DNA from: Billgrantia antri
GTDB taxonomy: Bacteria; Pseudomonadota; Gammaproteobacteria; Pseudomonadales; Halomonadaceae
Reading direction: 5' to 3'
Length of the DNA stretch: 64,000 nucleotides
NCBI RefSeq assembly: GCF_019430905.1
Contig: NZ_JAHYCA010000001.1
Coordinates: forward strand, 124,001-188,000
Each line of letters opens with the position of its first letter. The first letter of the stretch is position 1. The translations under genes and the position numbers were made by a program. A model generated the notes under the pieces. It ran no database searches and was not told the origin of the DNA. It was given only the letters and a program-made list of their open reading frames with translations. Below are positions 48,009 to 59,193 of the stretch, piece after piece.

Positions 48009-51000
48009 ATGCGCACCCTGATCGAGGCTGCGCTGGACCGCACGCGCACCACCCTGCTGCTGCTGTTCGCGCTGCTGGCGGCGGGCATTGCCGCCTGGCA
48101 GGCGGTTCCCAAGGAGGCCAACCCCGACGTCCCGATCCCGATGATCTATGTCTCGATGACGCTGGAAGGGGTGAGTCCCGAGGACGGCGAGCGGCTGCTG
48201 ATACGCCCCATGGAGCAGGAGCTGCGCACCATCGAGGGGGTGCGCAAGATGACCGCTCAGGCGAGCCAGGGTTACGCCGCGATCACCCTGGAGTTCGACG
48301 CCGGCTTCGACGCGCGCCAGGCGCTCGCCGACGTGCGCGAGCGGGTCGACATCGCCAGCGCCGAGCTACCGGACGAGGCCGAGGAGCCACGCGTCATGGA
48401 GGTCAACGTCGGCCTCTTCCCGGTATTCACCCTGGGCCTCTCGGGGCCGATCGAGGAGAGCCGACGCCTGGCCATCGCCCGCCGCCTGCAGGATGCGGTC
48501 GAGGGCCTGCCGGAAGTGCTCGAGGTGGAGATCGGCGGCGAGCGCGAGGAGCTGATGGAGATCGTCGTCGACCCGCTGGTGCTCGACAGCTACGGCGTCG
48601 ACTTCGACACCCTGTTCAACCTGGTGACCCGTAACAACCGGCTGGTCGCTGCCGGCAGCCTGGACACCGGTGCCGGGCGCAGCCCGGTGAAGGTACCCGG
48701 CATCATCGAGTCCCTCGAAGACGTCATGAACATGCCGGTGAAGGTCGACGGGGACCGAGTGGTGACTTTCGCCGACGTGGGCTGGATCCATCCCACCTTC
48801 AAGGATCCCGAGGGATTCGCCCGCATCGACGGCGAGCCGGCCATGGTGCTGGAGATCTCCAAGCGTGCCGGGGCCAACCTGATCGCCACCGTCGAGGGCG
48901 TCCGGGGCATCCTGGCTGAGGCCGCTCCGATGCTGCCCGAGGAGCTCTCGATCACCACCATCATGGATCAGTCGGAGACCGTAGAACAGATGCTCTCCGA
49001 GCTGCTCAACAACGTGCTCACCGCCGTGGCCCTGGTGCTGATCGTGATCCTGGCCGCCATGGGAGTGCGTTCGGCATTGATGGTGGGGCTCACCATCCCC
49101 GGCGCCTTCCTCACCGGCATCCTGCTGATCTGGGGGATCGGCTATACGCTCAATATCGTGGTGCTGTTCGCGCTGATCCTGGTCTCCGGAATGCTGGTGG
49201 ACGGTGCCATCGTGGTCAGCGAGCTGGCCGACCGCCACCTGCGCGAGGGGCAGCCGCCGCGCCAGGCCTGGATCAATGCCGCGACCCGCATGAGCTGGCC
49301 GGTCATCGCCTCCACCGCCACCACCCTGGCGGTGTTCGTGCCGCTGCTGTTCTGGCCCGGGGTGGTGGGCGAATTCATGAAATATCTGCCGGCCACGGTG
49401 ATCCTGTGCCTGCTCGCCTCGCTGGCCATGGCGCTGGTCTTCCTGCCCACGCTGGGAGGGCTGTTCAGTGCGCGTACCGACACGCCTCAGCGCAGCGAGG
49501 AGATGGTCAGCGCCGGCGGCCGGCTCTACCGTGGCGTACTCGCCAAGTTGCTGACCTGGCCCGGCACGACGCTTGCGATCGCGCTATTGCTGATGGCGCT
49601 GATCTTCGTCGGTTATGGCCGCTTCAATCATGGGGTGGAATTCTTCCCCGCGGTCGAGCCTGAGAATGCTCAGGTGGTGATCCGTACGCGCGGCAGCCTC
49701 TCCACGGAGGAGAAGGATGCCATCGTGCGCCGCGTCGAGTCCCGCCTGGCCGGCATGGGCGAGGTGCAGGCGCTCTACGCCCGCACCTACGGCGTGGCCA
49801 ACGAGCAGATGGGCAACGACGTGATCGGCACGGTGCAGTTCCAGTTGATCGACTGGCAGGAGCGCCGTCCGGCACGGGAGATCATGGATGAGATGGCCGA
49901 GCGTACCGCCGACCTGCCCGGCGTAGTGCTGGAATTTCGCGAACAGGACATGGGGCCCGGCGCCGGCAAGCCCATCGTGCTCGAGATCAGCGCCCAGGAT
50001 GAAGCCGCCGGCGAGGCCGCGGTCGAGGCCATTCGTCGCCAGATGGTAGAACTCGGCGGGTTCCGGGACATCGAGGACAACCGCAGCCTGCCCGGCATCG
50101 AGTGGCGGCTGAACGTCGACCGTGCCGCCGCCGCGCGCATGGGTGCCGACGTCGCCGCTGTGGGCAGTGCCGTGCAATTGGTCACCAACGGCCTTCAGGT
50201 AGCTACCTACCGGCCCTCCTTCGCCCGCGACGAGGTCGACATCCGCGTGCGCCTGCCCGAGTCCTGGCGCAGCCTGGACCAGCTCGGTCGGCTGAGCCTC
50301 AACACGACGCGCGGCCAGGTGCCCGTCTCTCACTTCGCCAGCCTCGAGCCGGCGCCGAAGGTGGACACCCTGCACCGCATCGACGGCCGGCGTGCCATCA
50401 CCCTGGAAGCCGACGTCACCGCGGGCTACCAGCCCGACGAGCGCCTGCGGGCACTGCAGGAATCGCTGGGGCCACCGCCGGAGGGGGTTCACATCGAGGT
50501 CGCGGGCGAGCAGGAGGACCAGGAGCAGGCCAGCCGCTTCCTGATGTCGGCCTTCCTGGTGGCGATCGGGATGATGCTGCTGATCCTCGTCACCCAGTTC
50601 AACAGCCTTTACCAGGCGCTGCTGGTGCTCTCCGCCATCGTGTTCTCTACCGCCGGGGTATTGATGGGGCTGCTGATCAACGGCCAGCCGTTCGGCATCG
50701 TCATGGTCGGCATGGGGATCATCGCGCTCGCCGGCATCGTGGTGAACAACAACATCGTGCTGATCGATACCTACAACGAGCTGCGCCGGTCGGGACTCAC
50801 CCCTTACGACGCGGCGCTGGGTGCGGGCGGCCTGCGTCTGCGACCGGTACTGCTCACTGCCATCACCACCGTGCTGGGCCTGATGCCCATGGTGCTCGAG
50901 GTCAACGTCAACCTGTTCGCCCCGAGCCTCGGCCTCGGCGCCCCATCGACCCAATGGTGGACCCAGCTCTCCAGCGCCATTGCCGGCGGGCTGGTCTTCG

Positions 51001-51092
51001 CCACCGGGCTGACGCTGCTGCTTACGCCCTGCATGCTGGTACTGTGGCAGCGCCGCCCGCAGCGTGAAGCGGCTGAGCCTGCCGCGGCGTGA
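48009..51092 (+). CDS. RND efflux pump permease
   Basis: 1027 residues from ATG 48009. Twelve transmembrane helices with two large periplasmic loops, as in AcrB-like pumps. The TM4 region reads GMLVDGAIVVSE, keeping one of the two acidic residues of AcrB (Asp407/408), and TM10 reads AGIVVNNNIVLID, with Asn in place of AcrB Lys940. This pattern is common in RND pumps outside the classic AcrB group. Substrate cannot be told; the adaptor is coupled directly upstream. It ends before a hairpin that separates it from convergent rsd. Confidence 0.92.
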   Translation: MRTLIEAALDRTRTTLLLLFALLAAGIAAWQAVPKEANPDVPIPMIYVSMTLEGVSPEDGERLLIRPMEQELRTIEGVRKMTAQASQGYAAITLEFDAGFDARQALADVRERVDIASAELPDEAEEPRVMEVNVGLFPVFTLGLSGPIEESRRLAIARRLQDAVEGLPEVLEVEIGGEREELMEIVVDPLVLDSYGVDFDTLFNLVTRNNRLVAAGSLDTGAGRSPVKVPGIIESLEDVMNMPVKVDGDRVVTFADVGWIHPTFKDPEGFARIDGEPAMVLEISKRAGANLIATVEGVRGILAEAAPMLPEELSITTIMDQSETVEQMLSELLNNVLTAVALVLIVILAAMGVRSALMVGLTIPGAFLTGILLIWGIGYTLNIVVLFALILVSGMLVDGAIVVSELADRHLREGQPPRQAWINAATRMSWPVIASTATTLAVFVPLLFWPGVVGEFMKYLPATVILCLLASLAMALVFLPTLGGLFSARTDTPQRSEEMVSAGGRLYRGVLAKLLTWPGTTLAIALLLMALIFVGYGRFNHGVEFFPAVEPENAQVVIRTRGSLSTEEKDAIVRRVESRLAGMGEVQALYARTYGVANEQMGNDVIGTVQFQLIDWQERRPAREIMDEMAERTADLPGVVLEFREQDMGPGAGKPIVLEISAQDEAAGEAAVEAIRRQMVELGGFRDIEDNRSLPGIEWRLNVDRAAAARMGADVAAVGSAVQLVTNGLQVATYRPSFARDEVDIRVRLPESWRSLDQLGRLSLNTTRGQVPVSHFASLEPAPKVDTLHRIDGRRAITLEADVTAGYQPDERLRALQESLGPPPEGVHIEVAGEQEDQEQASRFLMSAFLVAIGMMLLILVTQFNSLYQALLVLSAIVFSTAGVLMGLLINGQPFGIVMVGMGIIALAGIVVNNNIVLIDTYNELRRSGLTPYDAALGAGGLRLRPVLLTAITTVLGLMPMVLEVNVNLFAPSLGLGAPSTQWWTQLSSAIAGGLVFATGLTLLLTPCMLVLWQRRPQREAAEPAAA

Positions 51093-51129
51093 GCATTGCC
51101 GGGCTCGGCGTGAATACACTAATGCAACG

Positions 51130-51159
51130 ACGCCGCAGCGAACCTTGGCTCGCAGCGGC
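51130..51159. terminator. hairpin between the RND pump gene and rsd
   Basis: An interrupted GC-rich stem (CGCCGC/GCGGCG, then GCGA/TCGC and CC/GG with two mismatches) around a 2-base loop. No T-run on either side, so only a possible transcription barrier between convergent genes. Confidence 0.4.
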
Positions 51160-51188
51160 GCCTGAGAAATCGGCAGTTCGCCAGGTGG

Positions 51189-51677
51189 TTAGTCGGCCTG
51201 GGCTTCCCTTTGCGGCGTATGTGCTGCATGCAGGCGAGCGATGAGCTGGTCTTCCAGGGCGAAGCGCTCGGTCAACCCCTTGGCCAGACGGTCGAGCCAG
51301 GCGGGCAGGCGCGGCAGGAAGTGCTGGCAGCGCACCGGCGTCGAGTAGTCGGCATCGAACGCCAGCACCAGCTCGGTGGAGAGTTCGAGTCGTTCCAGCA
51401 ACTTGCTGGCGATCTCCAGGGCCTGGTGATCCTCGAAGGCGTTGGCCTCCTCACGCAGCTGCGGGTAGATCTCGAAGTGGCCGGCGCTGATGTAGTCCAT
51501 CAGCAGTTCGCTGAAGCGATCGATCTGGGGCTTGCTCACGGCCTCCAGCTCGGTATCGCAGGCCTCCTTGAGCTCCAGAAAACTGACCAGCAGTTCACGG
51601 CGCTCATCGAGCCACCGATCGATGAGCTGATGCACGCCGCCCCAGCGCTCCCTGGCCGTCTTGCACTGTTCCAGCAT
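51189..51677 (-). CDS. rsd: Rsd/AlgQ-family anti-sigma-70 factor
   Basis: 162 residues, helical throughout. Blocks matching Rsd: an early helix TARERWGGVHQLIDRWLDERRELLVSFLEL, then LLMDYISAGHFEIYPQL, and a late LTERFALEDQLIARLH. Rsd binds region 4 of sigma-70 when cells leave exponential growth and frees core RNA polymerase for other sigma factors; the AlgQ relative in Pseudomonas affects alginate and siderophore genes. Length agrees with E. coli Rsd (158). Stand-alone gene. Confidence 0.9.
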   Translation of the reverse strand: MLEQCKTARERWGGVHQLIDRWLDERRELLVSFLELKEACDTELEAVSKPQIDRFSELLMDYISAGHFEIYPQLREEANAFEDHQALEIASKLLERLELSTELVLAFDADYSTPVRCQHFLPRLPAWLDRLAKGLTERFALEDQLIARLHAAHTPQREAQAD

Positions 51678-51811
51678 CGCGAGCCTCCCTCCCCTGTGAA
51701 GCCTGTTGCATCTCGGCCCACCGAGCGTCGAATGGAAAGCCCCAGACTCGCCGTTGCCACCCTGGCTGTCAATCCTTCGATCAACGAAAAAATCACTTCA
51801 TGCCATTAATG

Positions 51812-51837
51812 TTCAAGCTTGAAATTTTAAGCTTGAA
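51812..51837 (+). promoter_or_regulatory. candidate MarR operator: two near-identical palindromes
   Basis: TTCAAGCTTGAA (51812-51823) is a perfect 12-bp palindrome. TTTAAGCTTGAA (51826-51837) is the same with one change. Their centres are 14 bp apart, and they lie 57-82 bp before the first gene of the aryl-CoA operon, whose third gene is a MarR regulator. MarR proteins bind such short dyads. A promoter could not be fixed with confidence. Confidence 0.6.
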
Positions 51838-51893
51838 GCAATTCTTCACAGCGTCTAGCCTGAAGAAATACAACAACGACACGGTTCCACGCC

Positions 51894-54179
51894 ATGAGAA
51901 TCGCCTGCCTCGGCGGCGGCCCCGCCGGCCTCTATTTCGCCATCAGCATGAAGCGCCGCGACCCTTCCCACGAGATCGTGGTCATCGAGCGCAACCGCCC
52001 CGACGACACCTTCGGCTGGGGCGTGGTGCTCTCAGACGAGACGCTCGACAACCTCGCCGCCAACGATGCCGTCAGCGCCGCGCGCATCCGTGAGCACTTC
52101 GCCTACTGGGACGATATTGCCGTGATCCACGACGGCGTGCGCACCGTCTCCACCGGCCACGGTTTCTGCGGAATCGGCCGCCATCGGCTGTTGCTCCTGC
52201 TGCAGGAGCGCGCCCGCGAACTGGGCGTCGAGCTGCGCTTCGAGAGCGACGTGCCCGAAGAGCGCATCGACGAGCTGCGCCGTGAATTCGACCTGGTACT
52301 GGCTGCCGACGGGCTCAACTCGCGCACCCGTCAGCGCTATGCCGAACACTTCCGTCCCGATATCGAGGTGCGTGCCTGCAAGTTCGTCTGGCTGGGCACC
52401 CACCAGACCTTCGACGACGCCTTCACCTTCATTTTCGAGAAGACCGAGCACGGCTGGGTATGGGCCCACGCCTACCAGTTCGACGAGAACACCGCGACCT
52501 TCATCGTCGAATGCAGCGAGCCCACCTGGCAGGCCTTCGGCTTCGGCGAGATGAGCAAGGAGGAGTCGATCGCCACCTGCGAGCGCATCTTCGCCAGGCA
52601 CCTCGGCGGCCACTCGCTGATGAGCAATGCCCACCACATTCGCGGCTCGGCGTGGATCAACTTTCCGCGGGTGCTGTGCGAGCGCTGGAGCTTCGACAAT
52701 GTGGTGCTGATGGGCGACGCCGCCGCCACTGCACACTTCTCCATCGGCTCGGGCACCAAGCTGGCGCTGGAAAGCGCCATCGCACTGGCCGACTACCTGC
52801 ACAGCGCACCCGACATGGCCAGCGCCTTCGCCCGCTACGAGGAGGAGCGTCGGTTGGAGGTGCTGCGACTACAGTCGGCAGCGCGCAACTCCACCGAGTG
52901 GTTCGAGCAGGTGGAGCGCTATCTTGACCTCGACCCGGTGCAATTCAACTATTCACTGCTGACCCGCTCCCAGCGCATCAGCCACGAGAACCTGCGCCTG
53001 CGCGACCCGGCATGGCTCGAGAGCGCCGAGCGCTGGTTCCAGGCCCAGGCCGGCAACGAGGGCAGCGCACGGGCACCAATGTTCGCGCCCTTCCAACTGC
53101 GCGAGATGCGACTTGCCAACCGCGTGGTGGTCTCGCCCATGGCCCAGTACAAGGCGGTGGATGGATGCCCCACCGACTGGCACTTCGTGCACTACGCCGA
53201 GCGCGCCAAGGGCGGCGCCGGGCTGGTCTATACCGAAATGACCTGCGTCTCGCCCCAGGGGCGTATCACGCCGGGCTGCCCGGGGTTCTATGCACCCGAG
53301 CACGAGGCGGCGTGGCAGCGCCTGTGCGACTTCGTCCACGCCGAAACTCCGGCCAAGCTGTGCGCCCAGATCGGCCACTCCGGGCCCAAGGGCTCGACCC
53401 AGCTCGGCTGGCAGGAGATGGACGCGCCCCTGGCCGAGGGCAACTGGCCGATCATGGCGGCTTCCGCCGTGCCCTGGTCGGATCGCAATCAGGTGCCGAA
53501 GGCCATGGACCGCACCGACATGGATCGCGTACGCGACGAGTTCGTCGCCGCCGCCCGGATGGCCGAGCGTGCCGGCTTCGACATGCTCGAGGTACACGCC
53601 GCCCACGGCTACCTGCTGTCGTCGTTCATCACCCCACTGACCAACCGCCGCGACGACGAGTACGGCGGCTCGCTGGCCAACCGTATGCGCTACCCATTGG
53701 AGGTGATTCGCGCGGTGCGTCAGGCGTGGCCGGCGCACAAGCCGCTCTCGGTACGCATCTCGGCCAACGACTGGGTCGGCGACGAAGGGGTGACCCCCGA
53801 TGAGGCGGTGGAGATCGCGCGTCTGCTCCAGGCCGCCGAGGTCGACATCGTCGATGTCTCGGCCGGGCAGACCTCGACCCGCGCACGGCCGGTCTACGGG
53901 CGCATGTTCCAGACGCCCTTCTCGGATCGCATCCGCAACGAGACCGGCATGGCCACCATGGCGGTGGGCAACATCTACCAGGCCGACCACGTCAACTCGA
54001 TCCTGATGGCCGGCCGCGCCGACCTTGTGTGCCTGGCCCGCCCGCACCTGGCCGACCCCTACTGGACGCTGCACGCCGCTGCCGGCATCCAGGACCGCGA
54101 GTGCGACTGGCCGGCGCCCTATCGTGCCGGCCGCGACCAGCTGCAGCGCCTGGCCGAGCGCGGCGAAGGGTGGGTATGA
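51894..54179 (+). CDS. 2-aminobenzoyl-CoA monooxygenase/reductase-like fusion (also annotated salicylyl-CoA 5-hydroxylase/oxidoreductase type)
   Basis: 761 residues in two flavoprotein parts. Residues 1 to about 380 form a salicylate-hydroxylase-like monooxygenase: FAD motif LGGGPAGLY (6-14), the DG motif [11 protein letters not shown], and [20 protein letters not shown]. Residues from about 396 form an old-yellow-enzyme reductase: [20 protein letters not shown], then [16 protein letters not shown] and [14 protein letters not shown]; no C-terminal Fe-S cluster. This is the architecture of Azoarcus evansii ACMR (an 87-kDa fusion), which turns 2-aminobenzoyl-CoA into 2-amino-5-oxocyclohex-1-ene-carbonyl-CoA. 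A salicylyl-CoA role is the alternative. First gene of its operon. Confidence 0.85.
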   Translation: MRIACLGGGPAGLYFAISMKRRDPSHEIVVIERNRPDDTFGWGVVLSDETLDNLAANDAVSAARIREHFAYWDDIAVIHDGVRTVSTGHGFCGIGRHRLLLLLQERARELGVELRFESDVPEERIDELRREFDLVLAADGLNSRTRQRYAEHFRPDIEVRACKFVWLGTHQTFDDAFTFIFEKTEHGWVWAHAYQFDENTATFIVECSEPTWQAFGFGEMSKEESIATCERIFARHLGGHSLMSNAHHIRGSAWINFPRVLCERWSFDNVVLMGDAAATAHFSIGSGTKLALESAIALADYLHSAPDMASAFARYEEERRLEVLRLQSAARNSTEWFEQVERYLDLDPVQFNYSLLTRSQRISHENLRLRDPAWLESAERWFQAQAGNEGSARAPMFAPFQLREMRLANRVVVSPMAQYKAVDGCPTDWHFVHYAERAKGGAGLVYTEMTCVSPQGRITPGCPGFYAPEHEAAWQRLCDFVHAETPAKLCAQIGHSGPKGSTQLGWQEMDAPLAEGNWPIMAASAVPWSDRNQVPKAMDRTDMDRVRDEFVAAARMAERAGFDMLEVHAAHGYLLSSFITPLTNRRDDEYGGSLANRMRYPLEVIRAVRQAWPAHKPLSVRISANDWVGDEGVTPDEAVEIARLLQAAEVDIVDVSAGQTSTRARPVYGRMFQTPFSDRIRNETGMATMAVGNIYQADHVNSILMAGRADLVCLARPHLADPYWTLHAAAGIQDRECDWPAPYRAGRDQLQRLAERGEGWV

Positions 54180-54925
54180 CCATGAACCAGTTGCATGGGA
54201 AGCGCGTGGTGATCACCGGCGGCGGTAGCGGCATCGGCGCCGACATGGCGCTGGCGTTCGCCGAGGTCGGCGCCGAGGTGATCATCACCGGACGGCGCCG
54301 CGAGCCGCTGGAAGCCACCGCCGGCCACCACTCGGCCATCGCCTTCGAGATCGCCGACGTGACCCGCGAGGCCGACATGGTGGCCCTGTTCGAAGGCCTG
54401 GGCGAAGTCGATATCGTGATCGCCAACGCCGGGGCGGCAGAGAGCGCGCCGCTGGCCAGGACCGGGCTCGACCAGTGGCAGCGCATGCTCGACGTCAACC
54501 TGACCGGCACCTTCCTGACCTTGCGCGAGGGGCTCAGGCACCTGCGCGACGGTGGCCGGCTGATCGCCGTGGCCTCCACCGCCGGGCTCAAGGGCTATGC
54601 CTACGTGGCACCCTACTGTGCCGCCAAGCATGGCGTGGTGGGGCTGGTGCGCGCCCTGGCCCAGGAAGTGGCGGGGCGCGACATCACCGTCAATGCGCTG
54701 TGCCCCGGTTTCACCGAGACCCCGCTGCTGGAAGAAAGCATCGCCACCATCGTCACCAAGACCGGTCAAAGCCCGGAGCAGGCGCGCGCCCACCTGCAAT
54801 CGACCAACCCCAGCGGCCGGCTCGTTCAGCCTGCCGAGGTCACCACCACCGCGCTGTGGCTGTGCGGCCCGCATAGCGGCGCCATCCACGGCCAGGCGAT
54901 CTCGATCTCGGGAGGCGAGACATGA
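54176..54925 (+). CDS. short-chain dehydrogenase (probable 3-hydroxyacyl-CoA dehydrogenase step)
   Basis: 249 residues if ATG 54176 is used (ATGA overlap with the preceding stop, AAGGG 5 bases upstream); ATG 54182 two codons later is the alternative. Classical SDR motifs: TGGGSGIG near residue 14, NAGAAES, the catalytic Ser/Tyr/Lys in [23 protein letters not shown], and a C-terminal [13 protein letters not shown]. An NAD(P)-dependent oxidoreductase in an aryl-CoA cluster fits the hydroxyacyl-CoA dehydrogenase of the proposed beta-oxidation-like branch. Overlaps the MarR gene by 4 bases. Confidence 0.85.
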   Translation: MTMNQLHGKRVVITGGGSGIGADMALAFAEVGAEVIITGRRREPLEATAGHHSAIAFEIADVTREADMVALFEGLGEVDIVIANAGAAESAPLARTGLDQWQRMLDVNLTGTFLTLREGLRHLRDGGRLIAVASTAGLKGYAYVAPYCAAKHGVVGLVRALAQEVAGRDITVNALCPGFTETPLLEESIATIVTKTGQSPEQARAHLQSTNPSGRLVQPAEVTTTALWLCGPHSGAIHGQAISISGGET

Positions 54926-55386
54926 CGGCCCCGTTGCCAAAACCCGAAACCCTGAGCAAGGAGCGCCTGCGCCTGTGGCTGCGCATGCTGCGGGTCACCC
55001 GCCAGGTCGAGGCGGCGCTGCGCGAGAAGCTGCGCCTCGAGTTCGACTCCACCCTGCCGCGCTTCGACGTCATGGCGGCGCTGCTGCGTGAACGCGAGGG
55101 TCTGAAGATGAACGAGCTTTCCAGGCGGCTGCGCGTTTCCAACGGCAACGTGACCGGCATCGTCGACCGCCTGGCCGACGACGGCCTGGTCGAGCGCATC
55201 GCCATCGAGGGCGATCGCCGTGCCACCCGGGTACGCCTCACCCCTGCCGGGTGCGACGCCTTCACCGTCATGGCCCAGGCCCACGAGAGCTGGGTCAACG
55301 AACTGTTGGATGGCGTCGATGCAGAGGATGCCCATCATATCGGCGAGCTGCTGCATCGCTTGCCGGCCGACACGGGAGCACGATAA
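54922..55386 (+). CDS. MarR-family transcriptional regulator
   Basis: 154 residues. The winged helix-turn-helix reads [48 protein letters not shown], the standard MarR wing with the DRRA turn. Regulators of this group in aromatic-acid operons often sense the aryl-CoA intermediate and release DNA. It is embedded in the operon it probably controls, between the dehydrogenase (4-base overlap) and the hydratase (2 bp). The dyads at 51812-51837 are its candidate binding site. Azoarcus evansii's anthranilate cluster also has a MarR-like gene. Confidence 0.9.
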   Translation: MTAPLPKPETLSKERLRLWLRMLRVTRQVEAALREKLRLEFDSTLPRFDVMAALLREREGLKMNELSRRLRVSNGNVTGIVDRLADDGLVERIAIEGDRRATRVRLTPAGCDAFTVMAQAHESWVNELLDGVDAEDAHHIGELLHRLPADTGAR

Positions 55387-55388
55387 CG

Positions 55389-57349
<1,961 letters not shown>

Positions 57350-57431
57350 AGCGGTTAAGGAAGCGCCAGACCCGTATCCCCCTGTCGACGCCTCGGCGCC
57401 GAACAACAACAACGACGTACGGAGAATGGTC

Positions 57432-59063
57432 ATGAACGCAACGTCGGCTCACGCCGATACCTTTGCCCGGGACAACCTGCCTCCCGTGCATGAATGGCCC
57501 GAGCTCAGGCTCGACGGCTTCGACTACCCCGAGCGGCTGAACGCCGCGGTGGAACTCTGCGACCGCTGGGTAGAGCGCGGCCACGGCGAACGCGTGGCGC
57601 TGATCGGCAACGGGCGACGACGCAGCTATCGCGAACTGGCCGAATGGACCAACCGCCTGGCCCATGCGCTGGTCGATGATCTCGGCGTGCGCCCCGGCCA
57701 CCGGGTGCTGATCCGCTCGGCCAACAACCCGGCCATGGTGGCCTGCTGGCTGGCCGCGACCAAGGTCGGCGCGGTGGTGGTCAACACCATGCCGATGCTG
57801 CGGGCCGGCGAACTGGCCAAGATCGTCGACAAGGCCGAAATCAGTCTCGCCCTGTGCGATACCCGCCTGCTCGACGAACTCGAGGCCTGCGCCGTCGGGA
57901 GCGCCTTCCTGAAGCGAGTCGTCGGCTTCGACGGCACGGCCAACCACGACGCAGAACTCGACCGCCTGGCGCTCGACAAGCCCAGCAGCTTCGAGGCCGT
58001 GGCCACCGCTGCCGACGATGTCGCCCTGCTCGGCTTCACCTCCGGCACCACCGGCAAGCCCAAGGCGACCATGCATTTCCAACGCGACCTGTTGATCATC
58101 GCCGACGGCTACGCCCGCGAGGTGCTGCAGGTGACGCCCGACGACGTCTTCGTCGGCTCGCCGCCGCTGGCCTTCACCTTCGGCCTCGGCGGGCTCGCCA
58201 TCTTCCCGCTGCGCTTCGGCGCCAGCGCCGTGCTGCTGGAGAAGGCCACACCGCCCAACATGATGGAGATCATCCGCGAGCACGGCGCTACCATCGTGTT
58301 CACGGCGCCCACGGCGTATCGCACCATGCTCGCCTCGCTCGAAAGCGGCCAGGAGCTCGACAGCCTGCGCGTGGCGGTGTCCGCCGGCGAGACGCTACCG
58401 GCACCGATCTACCAAGACTGGATCGAGAAGACGGGCAAGCCGATCCTCGACGGCATTGGCGCCACCGAGATGCTGCACATCTTCATCACCAACCGCATCG
58501 ACGACCATCGCCCGGCCTGCACCGGCAAACCGGTGACGGGCTACGAGGCGAAGATCGTCGACGCTGACATGCACGAACTGCCCCGCGGCGAGATCGGCCG
58601 GCTGGCGGTACGCGGCCCCACCGGCTGCCGCTACCTGGACGATGCGCGTCAGCAGGGCTACGTGCAGCAGGGCTGGAACATCACCGGCGATGCCTTCTAT
58701 CAGGACGAGGAGGGCTACTTCCATTTCGCCGCACGCAACGACGACATGATCGTCTCGTCCGGCTACAACATCGCTGGTCCCGAGGTGGAAGCCGCCCTGC
58801 TCGCCCACGAGGCGGTAGCGGAGTGCGCCGTGATCGGCGCACCGAATGGAGAACGTGGGCAGATCGTCGAGGCCTTCGTGGTACTGTCTCCCGGTGTCGA
58901 ACCGGATGCCGAGTGCGTCGCGCGACTGCAGGCCTTCGTCAAGCAGCGCATCGCACCCTACAAGTACCCGCGTTCGATCCGCTTCGTCGAAACGCTGCCG
59001 AAGACCGCCACCGGCAAGGTGCAGCGCTTCCGGCTGCGCCAGGAGCACTATCCCGAAAAGTGA
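57432..59063 (+). CDS. aryl-CoA ligase (2-aminobenzoate-CoA ligase-like)
   Basis: 543 residues from ATG 57432, with GGAG 7 bases upstream; ATG 57426 is too close to that site. Adenylate-forming motifs: FTSGTTGKPKATMHF (P-loop), DGIGATEMLHIFI (A5), NITGDAFYQDEEGYFHFAARNDDMI in pieces, SSGYNIAGPEVE, and Lys in TATGKVQRF near the C-terminus. The GIGATEM form is typical of benzoate-CoA ligase relatives. It activates an aromatic acid with ATP and CoA, feeding the fused monooxygenase. It lies between the catabolic block and the transporter, on the same strand. Confidence 0.88.
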   Translation: MNATSAHADTFARDNLPPVHEWPELRLDGFDYPERLNAAVELCDRWVERGHGERVALIGNGRRRSYRELAEWTNRLAHALVDDLGVRPGHRVLIRSANNPAMVACWLAATKVGAVVVNTMPMLRAGELAKIVDKAEISLALCDTRLLDELEACAVGSAFLKRVVGFDGTANHDAELDRLALDKPSSFEAVATAADDVALLGFTSGTTGKPKATMHFQRDLLIIADGYAREVLQVTPDDVFVGSPPLAFTFGLGGLAIFPLRFGASAVLLEKATPPNMMEIIREHGATIVFTAPTAYRTMLASLESGQELDSLRVAVSAGETLPAPIYQDWIEKTGKPILDGIGATEMLHIFITNRIDDHRPACTGKPVTGYEAKIVDADMHELPRGEIGRLAVRGPTGCRYLDDARQQGYVQQGWNITGDAFYQDEEGYFHFAARNDDMIVSSGYNIAGPEVEAALLAHEAVAECAVIGAPNGERGQIVEAFVVLSPGVEPDAECVARLQAFVKQRIAPYKYPRSIRFVETLPKTATGKVQRFRLRQEHYPEK

Positions 59064-59193
59064 TGATCAGCCCGAAGAGGCGATGATCAGCCGACAGGAC
59101 GCTCCATCTGACGGCAGTTTGACGAATCACAAGAGCACAAGCGCTGGACACGGCGCCGAAACCACAACAAACGAGAACGAAGAGGGAAAAGCC

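Noticed and set aside
49584..51119. 511-codon open frame antisense to the RND pump gene
   Set aside because: His/Gln/Asp-rich shadow translation with no recognisable motif.
51093..51188. Strong rho-independent terminator after the RND pump gene
   Set aside because: The hairpin has mismatches and no T-run, so it was listed only as a weak candidate.
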